DNA from: Clostridiales bacterium
Lineage (GTDB): Bacteria > Bacillota > Clostridia > Oscillospirales > Acutalibacteraceae
DNA: 37,928 bases
Assembly: GCA_012517675.1 (NCBI GenBank)
Contig: JAAYUL010000001.1
Coordinates: 1 to 37,928, forward strand
Reading direction: 5' to 3'
Below are positions 18,889-26,301 of this stretch, in pieces. The notes beneath the pieces were generated by a model. That model was not told where the DNA came from. It worked only from the letters and a program-made list of their open reading frames with translations, and did not search any database. Positions within the stretch are counted from its first letter, which is position 1. Every line of letters starts with the position of its first letter. A program made the position numbers and the translations under genes.

Positions 18889-19400
18889 CCGTCAATCAGC
18901 TTCTGCGACTCCACTGCCGGAGCCGAACCCGTCGATTTGGATGATGCCGGTCCGCTGCCGGATGAAGGAGCAGCCGCGGAAGAAGCGCTTTTTGCGGACG
19001 CGGCTCCGGACGCGCCCTGAGAAACCGCGGAGGACGGCGCACCTTGCGACTTTGTCCCCGCTGCCTGGGAGGCCGTGGAAGAAGCGGCCTGCGAGGAAAC
19101 CGGGAACAGAGAAATGACTGTTGTTTTGATCTGGCTGATGGTCTCGTCCGGAATAATCGTCTGGTAGGCGTACTGAATGTACCAATCCCGGACGGTTTGA
19201 TATGCCTTGCCGCCGAAAACCCGAAGCATCAGAATGGTGATCACGACTACGGCGCACACGGTGATCTGAATAATCGTCAGCAGCTTTGTGCTGGCTGCCT
19301 TTCTCCTGTAATTTTGCAGCAGCTCCTCGTCCGTTTCCTGCTCGAAATCCTGATCCTCACAGTTTTTATCATCGTAGTCTTTATCCTTGTTGTCCTTCAT
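18885..19400 (-). CDS. single-pass membrane protein with acidic N-terminus and Ala/Ser-rich C-terminal tail, coupled to the M50 protease
   Basis: Start MKDNKDKDYDD at 19400 with RBS GGAGGAAT; TM segment LLTIIQITVCAVVVITILMLRVFG; 4-bp overlap with the protease gene. Confidence 0.75.
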   Translation of the reverse strand: MKDNKDKDYDDKNCEDQDFEQETDEELLQNYRRKAASTKLLTIIQITVCAVVVITILMLRVFGGKAYQTVRDWYIQYAYQTIIPDETISQIKTTVISLFPVSSQAASSTASQAAGTKSQGAPSSAVSQGASGAASAKSASSAAAPSSGSGPASSKSTGSAPAVESQKLIDG

Positions 19401-19473
19401 GGTAATTCCTCCTGAAAATGAATGTCCGGTCTTTAATTCATATGAAATCACGCGGAAGAAGAGAACCGGACAA

Positions 19474-19503
19474 ACAAAAAACAACCGCCGCAAAAGCGGC
19501 GGT
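19474..19503 (-). terminator. Rho-independent terminator after the gltA/nfn gene
   Basis: Minus strand CCGCCGC-TTTT-GCGGCGG followed by TTGTTTTTTG. Confidence 0.85.
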
Positions 19504-19511
19504 CGGAGAAA

Positions 19512-20909
19512 TTATTTGGATCTGATGTATTCGTCGATGGAGCGGGCTGCTTCCTTCCCGCCGCCCATGGCCAGAATGACGGTCGCCGCGCCGCTGACGG
19601 CATCGCCCGCGGCATAAACTCCCTTTCTGGTGGTTTCCATGGTTTTTTCATTGACAATAATGCAGCCGCGGCTGTTCGTGTCCAGCCCTTTGGTGGTCGA
19701 GTGAAGCAGCGGATTCGGGGAATTGCCGATCGCCATAATCACGCAGTCGACCGGAATCTCAAAGTGCGACCCGTCTATCGCCACCGGCCTGCGCCTGCCG
19801 GAAGCATCCGGTTCGCCAAGCTGCATTTTTACGCACTCAATGGACTTCACACGTCCGCTCTCATCCCCATGAATCGCCACGGGGTTGCGCAGCAGGTTGA
19901 AGATAATGCCTTCTTCCTTTGCGTGGTGGATTTCCTCTTTACGGGCGGGCATCTGTTCCTCCGCGCGGCGGTAGACGATATAGACGTTTTCCGCGCCCAG
20001 CCGCTTGGCTGTCCGCGCGGCGTCCATGGCAACGTTGCCTCCGCCGACCACCGCGACGTTCTTCGGGCGGAGAATCGGGGTGTCGTATTCGTCCCGGTAA
20101 GCCTTCATCAAATTCACCCGGGTAAGGAATTCATTCGCGGAATAAGTTCCCACCAAACTCTCGCCGGGAATATTCATGAAGCTGGGAAGACCGGCGCCGG
20201 ACCCGACAAAGATGGCTTCAAACCCCATATCAAACAGCTCGTCTATGGAAAAAACCCTGCCGATCACCATGTCGGTGTCAATGGCAACACCCTTGGCCTT
20301 CAGCGCGTCCACTTCCTTCTGAACGATTTCCTTCGGAAGACGGAACTGCGGAATCCCGTACATCAGAACGCCGCCCGCGGTGTGAAGAGCTTCAAAAATC
20401 GTGACGGCATAGCCGAGACCCGCCAGGTCGCCCGCGCAGGTCAGGCCGGCAGGGCCGGCACCCACGACCGTCACCTTGTGGCCGTTCGATTCCGCGCGCG
20501 TTTCCTCCTGTTTTCCGTTTTTCATGTACCAGTCCGCGGCAAACCGCTCCAAACGGCCGATGCCGACGGGTTCGCCTTTGATTCCGCGCACACAGTTGTG
20601 CTCGCACTGGCTTTCCTGCGGGCAAACACGGCCGCAGACAGCGGGAAGAGAATTGGTCAGCTTGATTTCGCGGTAGGCGCCCGCGAAATCTCCCTTGGCG
20701 ATCAGCCCGATAAATTCCGGAATATGGACGCCGACGGGGCACCCGCTCACACAGGGGTGATTTTTACATTGCAGGCAGCGCTGCGCTTCTTCCAGCGCCA
20801 TTTCCTCCGTGTAGCCAAGCGCGACCTCGTCAAAGTTTTTATTGCGGACGTTGGGATCCTGTTCAGGCATCGGCGTCTTTTTCATCGACATGTTAGGCAT
20901 TCTTCGCAC
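19512..20909 (-). CDS. gltA: NADPH-dependent glutamate synthase-like flavoprotein; likely NfnB-type subunit
   Basis: CLQCKNHPCVSGCPVGVHIPEFI Fe-S motif; GAGPAGLTCAGDLA and GGGNVAMDAART dinucleotide folds. Confidence 0.93.
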   Translation of the reverse strand: MRRMPNMSMKKTPMPEQDPNVRNKNFDEVALGYTEEMALEEAQRCLQCKNHPCVSGCPVGVHIPEFIGLIAKGDFAGAYREIKLTNSLPAVCGRVCPQESQCEHNCVRGIKGEPVGIGRLERFAADWYMKNGKQEETRAESNGHKVTVVGAGPAGLTCAGDLAGLGYAVTIFEALHTAGGVLMYGIPQFRLPKEIVQKEVDALKAKGVAIDTDMVIGRVFSIDELFDMGFEAIFVGSGAGLPSFMNIPGESLVGTYSANEFLTRVNLMKAYRDEYDTPILRPKNVAVVGGGNVAMDAARTAKRLGAENVYIVYRRAEEQMPARKEEIHHAKEEGIIFNLLRNPVAIHGDESGRVKSIECVKMQLGEPDASGRRRPVAIDGSHFEIPVDCVIMAIGNSPNPLLHSTTKGLDTNSRGCIIVNEKTMETTRKGVYAAGDAVSGAATVILAMGGGKEAARSIDEYIRSK

Positions 20910-21741
20910 CCTCCATCAAATGGCAGTTAAAATCGCGCGCGGCCTCCCGTTCCTGTTCGGCATAGGTGCGCGACCTTTTGATTGCTTCGTCGAAATCGAC
21001 TTCATGGCCGTCAAAATCCGGGCCGTCCACACAGGCAAATTTGGTTTTTCCGCCGACCGTCAGTCTGCAGCCGCCGCACATGCCCGTGCCGTCAATCATA
21101 ATCGGATTCATGCTGACGATAGTTTTGATTCCGTATTCCTTTGTCAAATTGCATACGGCGCGCATCATGACCAGCGGGCCGATCGCAACAACAAGATCGT
21201 ACTTTTTCCCGTCTTCCAGATTCTTTTTCAGCGCGTCGGTGACAAAGCCCTTATTGCCGTTGGAGCCGTCATCCGTCATAATGATCAGACGGTCGCTGGC
21301 CGCCCGCATTTCATCCTCCAGAATCACAATATCCTGATTGCGGAAGCCCACGATCATGTCGACTTTCGCGCCGAGCCGGTGCAGTGCTTTCGCCTGCGGG
21401 TACGCAATCGCGCAGCCCGCGCCGCCGCCGATGACGGCTACATTGCGGTAGCCCTCCAGTTCGGAGGCTTTTCCGAGGGGACCGATAAAGTCCAGAATGG
21501 CATCGCCGACATTCAGCTGATCCAGAAGCATCGTGGTTTTTCCCACCTTCTGATAGATGATGGTCACCGTGCCCTTTTCCCGGTCATAATCCGCGATTGT
21601 GAGCGGGATTCTCTCGCCGAATTCATTTACACGGAGAATAATAAACTGCCCCGCCTGCGCTTTTTTGGCAATGAACGGCGCATCGATGGACATCAATGTC
21701 ATGGAGTCGTTCAATACACGCTTTTCCACTATTGCGAACAT
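20893..21741 (-). CDS. sulfide/dihydroorotate dehydrogenase-like FAD/NAD-binding protein; likely NfnA-type subunit
   Basis: Ferredoxin-NADP reductase-like; CGGCRLTVGGKTKFACVDGPDFDGHEVDF C-terminal cluster; overlaps the gltA-like gene. Confidence 0.93.
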   Translation of the reverse strand: MFAIVEKRVLNDSMTLMSIDAPFIAKKAQAGQFIILRVNEFGERIPLTIADYDREKGTVTIIYQKVGKTTMLLDQLNVGDAILDFIGPLGKASELEGYRNVAVIGGGAGCAIAYPQAKALHRLGAKVDMIVGFRNQDIVILEDEMRAASDRLIIMTDDGSNGNKGFVTDALKKNLEDGKKYDLVVAIGPLVMMRAVCNLTKEYGIKTIVSMNPIMIDGTGMCGGCRLTVGGKTKFACVDGPDFDGHEVDFDEAIKRSRTYAEQEREAARDFNCHLMEGAKNA

Positions 21742-21776
21742 AAAACAGACACTTCCTTTTCTTGCAGCATAAATCC

Positions 21777-21804
21777 TACAACCATATTATAAATGCTGGT
21801 TGTA
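21777..21804. repeat. 8-bp perfect inverted repeat spanning the -10 of the nfnAB-like promoter
   Basis: tacaacca-N12-tggttgta. Confidence 0.75.
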
Positions 21805-21814
21805 TTATTATCAA
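21786..21814 (-). promoter_or_regulatory. sigma-A promoter for the nfnAB-like operon
   Basis: Minus strand TTGATA-17 bp-TATAAT. Confidence 0.7.
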
Positions 21815-22037
21815 TCCCAAAAAGACATACCGTTCATTTTTCAGGCATAATTTTCAATAAAACAACCGGTATTCCGCCGTTGCTCCGGTCGAACGGGAAC
21901 CTGTTTTTGCTCCGTCGCTACTTCGGACCCAAGCCTTGTAGGCCGCGTCGCTATTTTTGTTTCGTGCAATCCTAAATATGCAGAATAACAGTTCCTTGCC
22001 TTATCTGTATATCAATATAATTTATTTTATTTTTCTA

Positions 22038-22065
22038 TTGACTTAAATAATATTTAGTATATAAT
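22038..22065 (+). promoter_or_regulatory. sigma-A promoter for the plus-strand regulator/membrane protein genes
   Basis: TTGACT-16 bp-TATAAT. Confidence 0.75.
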
Positions 22066-22075
22066 AAATATTATT
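22046..22075. repeat. 11-bp perfect inverted repeat overlapping the plus-strand promoter (operator candidate)
   Basis: aataatattta-N8-taaatattatt, flanking/overlapping the -10 hexamer. Confidence 0.8.
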
Positions 22076-22101
22076 AAGTTATTTATGAAAGAAGGGATAA
22101 A

Positions 22102-22398
22102 TTGGACATTGATAAAATCCCACAGTGGATACTTGCCTTAGAACAGGAAGATGCGACTTTCCTGAAAAATTTTGTTTTAAAATCAGGTTCTCTAAAAGAG
22201 ATCGCGAATTTATACAGGGTATCTTACCCTACCGTCCGGTTGAGGTTAGACAAGCTCATACAAAAAATAGAAATGAGCGACCAGGAAGAGGATGAACCTT
22301 TCCAGGCTTTTATTAAAGGATTAGCGGTTGATTCCCGTATTGATTTGGAAACAGCAAAAATTATTATTGAAAAATATAAAAAGGAAAAGGAGAGATAG
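22102..22398 (+). CDS. DUF2089-like helix-turn-helix protein lacking the zinc ribbon
   Basis: TTG start after GAAGGG RBS; HTH-like SGSLKEIANLYRVSYPTVRLRLDKLIQKI. Confidence 0.8.
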   Translation: MDIDKIPQWILALEQEDATFLKNFVLKSGSLKEIANLYRVSYPTVRLRLDKLIQKIEMSDQEEDEPFQAFIKGLAVDSRIDLETAKIIIEKYKKEKER

Positions 22399-22405
22399 TT
22401 TTATT

Positions 22406-22729
22406 ATGGATAGAAGTTTTCTTATCAGCATTGGAATCGCTGCAATCAGTTGTGTTGTTGAAGCCTACTGCGCCAGATTAAAAAATCCGATTTGGGGCGG
22501 TATCATCCCTCTGTTGGTTTTGGCAGCCAGTATTTATATTTTGGCCACTGGACGGATCGCCTTTCGCCTTACATCTTTTATAATTTTTCTTTTTTTGAAT
22601 CTCGTCCTATGGGAAGGATGGATTACCAGCAGAGAAAAGTACAAAAAGAAGCAAAAAGCGGAATTAGACAAGATGAAAGCACAAGACCTTGATGATTCAA
22701 AAGAGAAGGAATCGTTGAAAGAAAAATAA
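22406..22729 (+). CDS. small hydrophobic membrane protein
   Basis: Start MDRSFLISIGIAAIS at 22406 with RBS AAGGAGAG; three hydrophobic segments; 7 nt after the regulator stop. Confidence 0.75.
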   Translation: MDRSFLISIGIAAISCVVEAYCARLKNPIWGGIIPLLVLAASIYILATGRIAFRLTSFIIFLFLNLVLWEGWITSREKYKKKQKAELDKMKAQDLDDSKEKESLKEK

Positions 22730-22786
22730 GGGATGCTTCGCCCTATTGTGAAACAAAACGCAAACAAGCAACTTTGAGGAAAGTTT

Positions 22787-22980
22787 TATTATGGAACAGG
22801 GTCAGTAATCAACAAACCAGACGCCAAAAATACAGAGCCGATCACCAATGAGATATACATGCTGATCGGCTCTGCTTGTATGGTAACGGTGATCCCCTTT
22901 GCTCCAGTTTTTCATCTCACGCGCGCAGGTGCGCGGATTGTCGTTCTCCAACCGGCAAAACGTTTGGGAAACCCGCCAAA
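22787..22980 (+). pseudogene. possible degraded third gene of the plus-strand island
   Basis: RBS-ATG-like gaggaaagttttattATGGAACAGGGTCAG then TAA; an alternate frame continues SVINKPDAKNTEPITNEIYMLIGSACMVTVIPFAPVF with TM-like character. Confidence 0.3.
22833..22874. repeat. 12-bp perfect inverted repeat, 18-nt loop
   Basis: cagagccgatca-N18-tgatcggctctg; no T-tract follows. Confidence 0.75.
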
Positions 22981-22985
22981 GCAGA

Positions 22986-23014
22986 CAAAAAAGCCGCGGC
23001 TTTCACCGCGGCTT
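22986..23014 (-). terminator. Rho-independent terminator downstream of spoIVA
   Basis: Arms aagccgcgg / ccgcggctt, T-run on the minus strand. Confidence 0.85.
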
Positions 23015-23032
23015 TTCCGGTTTATTTTCTTG

Positions 23033-24511
23033 TTACAGGATAATACAGATCAGGCCGTTGCACCCGTCGTTGATGATGCGCTCAATCGTTTCGCGCACCT
23101 TGTCGCGCGCGTCGCCCGGCATCCGGTACAGCTTGTTATGGAGCCCTTCGTTGACAAGCTCGTGCAGGTTTTTACCGAAAATATTGGATTCCCAGATTTT
23201 CGCGGGGTCCGCCTCGAACTCCTTGAGCAGATACATGACAAGCTCCTGCGACTGCGCCTCGGAACCGACGATCGGCGTAAGCTCCGTTGTAATCCGCGTT
23301 TTCATCATGTGAATGGAGGGTGCGGCGGCTTTCAGACGAATGCCGTACTTTCCGCCCTGCTTGATGATTTCGGGTTCCTCCAGCGAAAGCTCCTCGATTC
23401 CCGGCATAACAATGCCGTAGCCGGTTTCCTGAACATCCTGATACGCCTGCCTGATTTTGTCATACTCTTTTTTGGTCTGCGCAAGACTGAGAACCGTGTC
23501 GAGCAGCGTTCCTTCGTCATTGATTTCAATTCCGGTTTTCTCGCCCAGGATTTTATAAAACAGATTCTGGTCGAGCAGGACGGAGATTCTTGCATGGCCG
23601 GAACCCAGCTCGATCGAAGTGGTTTTTGCCCCGCGGACATATTCGCATTTCTGAACGTCGTCCACAATCCTGTCGACGTCGCGGATTTTCGATATCTGCG
23701 CGGCGGATTGCTGTATGGTTCCGTAAACTGCCGAACGCAGCCAGTGGTCCTTTTCCAGGGTGGAAATCCAGTGGGGCATATCCACTTTTATTTCTTTCAC
23801 CGGGAATTCAAACAGGACCTTGGCCAGAATCTCGCGGATCTCCGTTTCGTCCATTTCCAGACAGTTGACCGGAAGGACCGGAACGCCGTAGCGCTTCTGT
23901 AAATTTTCAGCCATGGAAACCGATTCCCCGGAAGCGGGGTTGACACAGTTCAAAAGAACGATAAACGGCTTTTGAATCTCCTGCAGCTCTTTAACGACAC
24001 GCTCTTCCGCTTCCTCGTATTCCGCGCGGGGAATGTCGCTGATGCTGCCGTCCGTGGTAATCAAAAGGCCGATGGTGGAATGCTCCGTAATGACTTTTTT
24101 CGTTCCGATTTCGGCGGCCATGTTAAACGGTATCGGCTCGTCGTACCAGGGCGTCATCACCATGCGCGGCATATCGTTTTCTATGTAGCCGAGCGCGCTG
24201 GGAACAATATAGCCCACGCAGTCGATCAGGCGGACGGAAAAAGTCGCGCTGTCGTCCACATGAACCGTTACCGCCTGCTCCGGCACAAATTTCGGCTCGG
24301 TTGTCATAATGGTGCGTCCGGCGGCGGACTGGGGCATCTCATCAATCGCGCGGTCGCGGCGGTAGGTGGAGTCCATGTTCGGGACAACGATCAAATCCAT
24401 AAACTTCTTGATGAAGGTGGATTTCCCGGTCCGGACCGGGCCGACCACGCCGATATAGATATCCCCGTTGGTGCGCTGCGAAATATCGCTGTAAATATTG
24501 CGTTCTTCCAT
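23033..24511 (-). CDS. spoIVA: stage IV sporulation protein A
   Basis: NIYSDISQRTNGDIYIGVVGPVRTGKSTFIKKFMD Walker A; conserved C-terminus GCNGLICIIL. Confidence 0.97.
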   Translation of the reverse strand: MEERNIYSDISQRTNGDIYIGVVGPVRTGKSTFIKKFMDLIVVPNMDSTYRRDRAIDEMPQSAAGRTIMTTEPKFVPEQAVTVHVDDSATFSVRLIDCVGYIVPSALGYIENDMPRMVMTPWYDEPIPFNMAAEIGTKKVITEHSTIGLLITTDGSISDIPRAEYEEAEERVVKELQEIQKPFIVLLNCVNPASGESVSMAENLQKRYGVPVLPVNCLEMDETEIREILAKVLFEFPVKEIKVDMPHWISTLEKDHWLRSAVYGTIQQSAAQISKIRDVDRIVDDVQKCEYVRGAKTTSIELGSGHARISVLLDQNLFYKILGEKTGIEINDEGTLLDTVLSLAQTKKEYDKIRQAYQDVQETGYGIVMPGIEELSLEEPEIIKQGGKYGIRLKAAAPSIHMMKTRITTELTPIVGSEAQSQELVMYLLKEFEADPAKIWESNIFGKNLHELVNEGLHNKLYRMPGDARDKVRETIERIINDGCNGLICIIL

Positions 24512-24557
24512 TTTACCTCCCCCTCAGGCAGAGAAATATTGTTTTGTTTTCAGAAAA

Positions 24558-26093
24558 TTACATGGGAATCAGCAGCATCCTCCTGTTCTCAACGGAATCG
24601 CCGGAAAAGTCGTTTTCCAGCCGGATCGCATCCGCGGAGGTGCAGTAGGTCCTTGCAATATTCCAAATGGTTTCCCCGGCGTCCGCATAGTAAATGCTCA
24701 GCGCCGCGGATTGATCCCGTGCCCTCGGCTTGGTTTCATCCGCCGTTACTTCCGTAATCATTTTGAACGTCTGCTGAACGGAAACGTTGGCGCACAGCTT
24801 CAATTCCGCCTTTACCTCAAGCCCCGCACCCATAATGCGGTAGCTGATTCCCCCGACACAGACTTCGGCGGAGCAGCGCAGGTTCCCTGCCGGGGCCGTA
24901 TACGGCTTTGCATACTCAAAATCCGCCATGCGTTCAAAATAGAACGGCCTGCTTTCCTCGTTGAGCGCCAACACACACAGATTGATTTTCCCTTTAAAAA
25001 CAAGCTGGTCGTTTTCGCATGAGGCGGAAACCGTACTCATTTCATTCCAGATATCCAGCACTTTTGTTACGGTGGTGTCCTCGGTGCTCAGCGATGTTTT
25101 CAGCACGTAATTGTCACAGACGCACTGTACCAGGTTATCCATGCTTTTTTGTTTGCTCTCGATATTCATATCGTATTTTTTGGAATACGCATCGGTCACA
25201 ATGGTAACTTCCGAAGGCAGGTAGGCGGCGGCGTCCGCAAAAAGCTTGATCTGCGCGTCAAAAAAGATTTTGTCGCCGGAATAATCGTTTTTGATCTGAA
25301 TGTCGACCCCGATCACGCTGATTTTCAGGTCGCACATGCAGTCCTCCGTCGCGCCGTCGCAGTCCACCATCTGTGTAAACGGAACCGCGTACTCCATCGC
25401 CTCCAAATTGAAATCACTTTCGCCGGAGGAATACAGAAGCCTGACATACACCTCGCCCTTCGCCATGATTTTGTTCGGAATCACTTTAAAATCCTGAACG
25501 GCGACAAACGCATCCGTGCGCATGATATTGTCCGCCGTGGGCTTCCCCTGACCAAGCTCCAGCACTTCGTCCACACTGAACTGCTGCCGGCCCAGACCGA
25601 CCATGCGGTTGACGGTAAGGGTGTCTTTCTTCTGTTCCACATCATCGCCTTCAATACCGCTCACCACTTCGCTTTCCGTTTGTGCCATAACACGCGCACA
25701 GACGGAAAAAGCCCCGTGGATGTCAAGGCGGCGGGGGCTGGTGGCCCGGCAGTTGATATATTCCACGCGGGGAAACGCGATAATCTGTGCGTTTTCCGCA
25801 CTTTGCTTTAAGGGAATGGAAACACTGAAGGTATCGCTGCTGTCGCAGCAGCGTACAAAGGTGCCCGCCGAATCAAGATAAAAAACCTTGACAGTATAGC
25901 TGCCCTCCAGTTCCAGCCTATCCCCTGTGATTCCCTTCGATAAGATGCGGGGATAAACCTGGCATTTTAAAATGCGCTGAATATCCGGACAATAGTCGGG
26001 CAGGCTGACGTCAAGGTCAACAGGCTGTTCCTGGCAGCCGTCATAGATCAGCTCGCTGGCAGCCAACGCCTCGCGGTCAAGCATATAATCCAT
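24558..26093 (-). CDS. sipL: SPOCS (DUF3794) domain protein with C-terminal LysM; SipL-like spore coat morphogenetic protein
   Basis: 511 aa with repeated DUF3794-like segments (CQEQPVDLDVSLPDYCPDIQRILKCQVYP; SVDEVLELGQGKPTADNIMRTDAFV) and C-terminal LysM-like SIYYADAGETIWNIARTYCTSADAIRLENDFSGD; immediately upstream of spoIVA. Confidence 0.8.
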   Translation of the reverse strand: MDYMLDREALAASELIYDGCQEQPVDLDVSLPDYCPDIQRILKCQVYPRILSKGITGDRLELEGSYTVKVFYLDSAGTFVRCCDSSDTFSVSIPLKQSAENAQIIAFPRVEYINCRATSPRRLDIHGAFSVCARVMAQTESEVVSGIEGDDVEQKKDTLTVNRMVGLGRQQFSVDEVLELGQGKPTADNIMRTDAFVAVQDFKVIPNKIMAKGEVYVRLLYSSGESDFNLEAMEYAVPFTQMVDCDGATEDCMCDLKISVIGVDIQIKNDYSGDKIFFDAQIKLFADAAAYLPSEVTIVTDAYSKKYDMNIESKQKSMDNLVQCVCDNYVLKTSLSTEDTTVTKVLDIWNEMSTVSASCENDQLVFKGKINLCVLALNEESRPFYFERMADFEYAKPYTAPAGNLRCSAEVCVGGISYRIMGAGLEVKAELKLCANVSVQQTFKMITEVTADETKPRARDQSAALSIYYADAGETIWNIARTYCTSADAIRLENDFSGDSVENRRMLLIPM

Positions 26094-26172
26094 AAAGGTT
26101 CTCTCCTTTTCCTGTTTCTACCTAATTGTTATTCCAACCTTGTACCTTTTATGCTATGGATTTCAATAAAAA

Positions 26173-26198
26173 ATGCCGGCCGCGGTTGCGGCCGGCAT
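26173..26198 (-). terminator. Rho-independent terminator downstream of spoVM-like gene
   Basis: Perfect 11-bp stem atgccggccgc-ggtt-gcggccggcat followed on the minus strand by TTTTTATTG. Confidence 0.85.
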
Positions 26199-26205
26199 GC
26201 TCTGT

Positions 26206-26286
26206 TTACGCTTCCTTTTTGATATTGAAAAAAGTGCGGAGTAAAAAGCCTAAAAATTTCGGACTTTTAAAAACAACAACCTTCAT
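26206..26286 (-). CDS. spoVM: SpoVM-like stage V sporulation micropeptide (26 aa)
   Basis: Translated by eye: MKVVVFKSPKFLGFLLRTFFNIKKEA; RBS AGGGGG 7 nt upstream; shares the MK....K.PKFLG...R pattern of B. subtilis SpoVM (MKFYTIKLPKFLGGIVRAMLGSFRKD, recalled); lies next to thiN as in B. subtilis. Not in the ORF track (below its size cutoff). Confidence 0.9.
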   Translation of the reverse strand: MKVVVFKSPKFLGFLLRTFFNIKKEA

Positions 26287-26301
26287 GACAAAACCCCCTA
26301 A

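Noticed and set aside
19701-20930. 409-aa plus-strand ORF antisense to the gltA-like gene
   Set aside because: Shadow of a conserved flavoprotein gene; no recognisable domain or RBS.
21793-21975. 60-aa plus-strand ORF in the nfnA upstream region
   Set aside because: Begins inside the nfn promoter/inverted repeat and has no convincing RBS or domain; more likely noncoding. The GC-rich stretch about 21880-21960 with a repeated cgtcgcta was considered as a repeat remnant but could not be supported.
22859-23902. 347-aa plus-strand ORF antisense to spoIVA
   Set aside because: Shadow ORF: the minus strand carries a clear SpoIVA; the plus-strand translation is Arg/His-rich with no recognisable domain.
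26094-26172. Sigma-E/sigma-K promoter upstream of sipL
   Set aside because: Some CATA-like elements are present (GCATAAA...AATAACAAT) but spacing and -10 match were not convincing enough to call.
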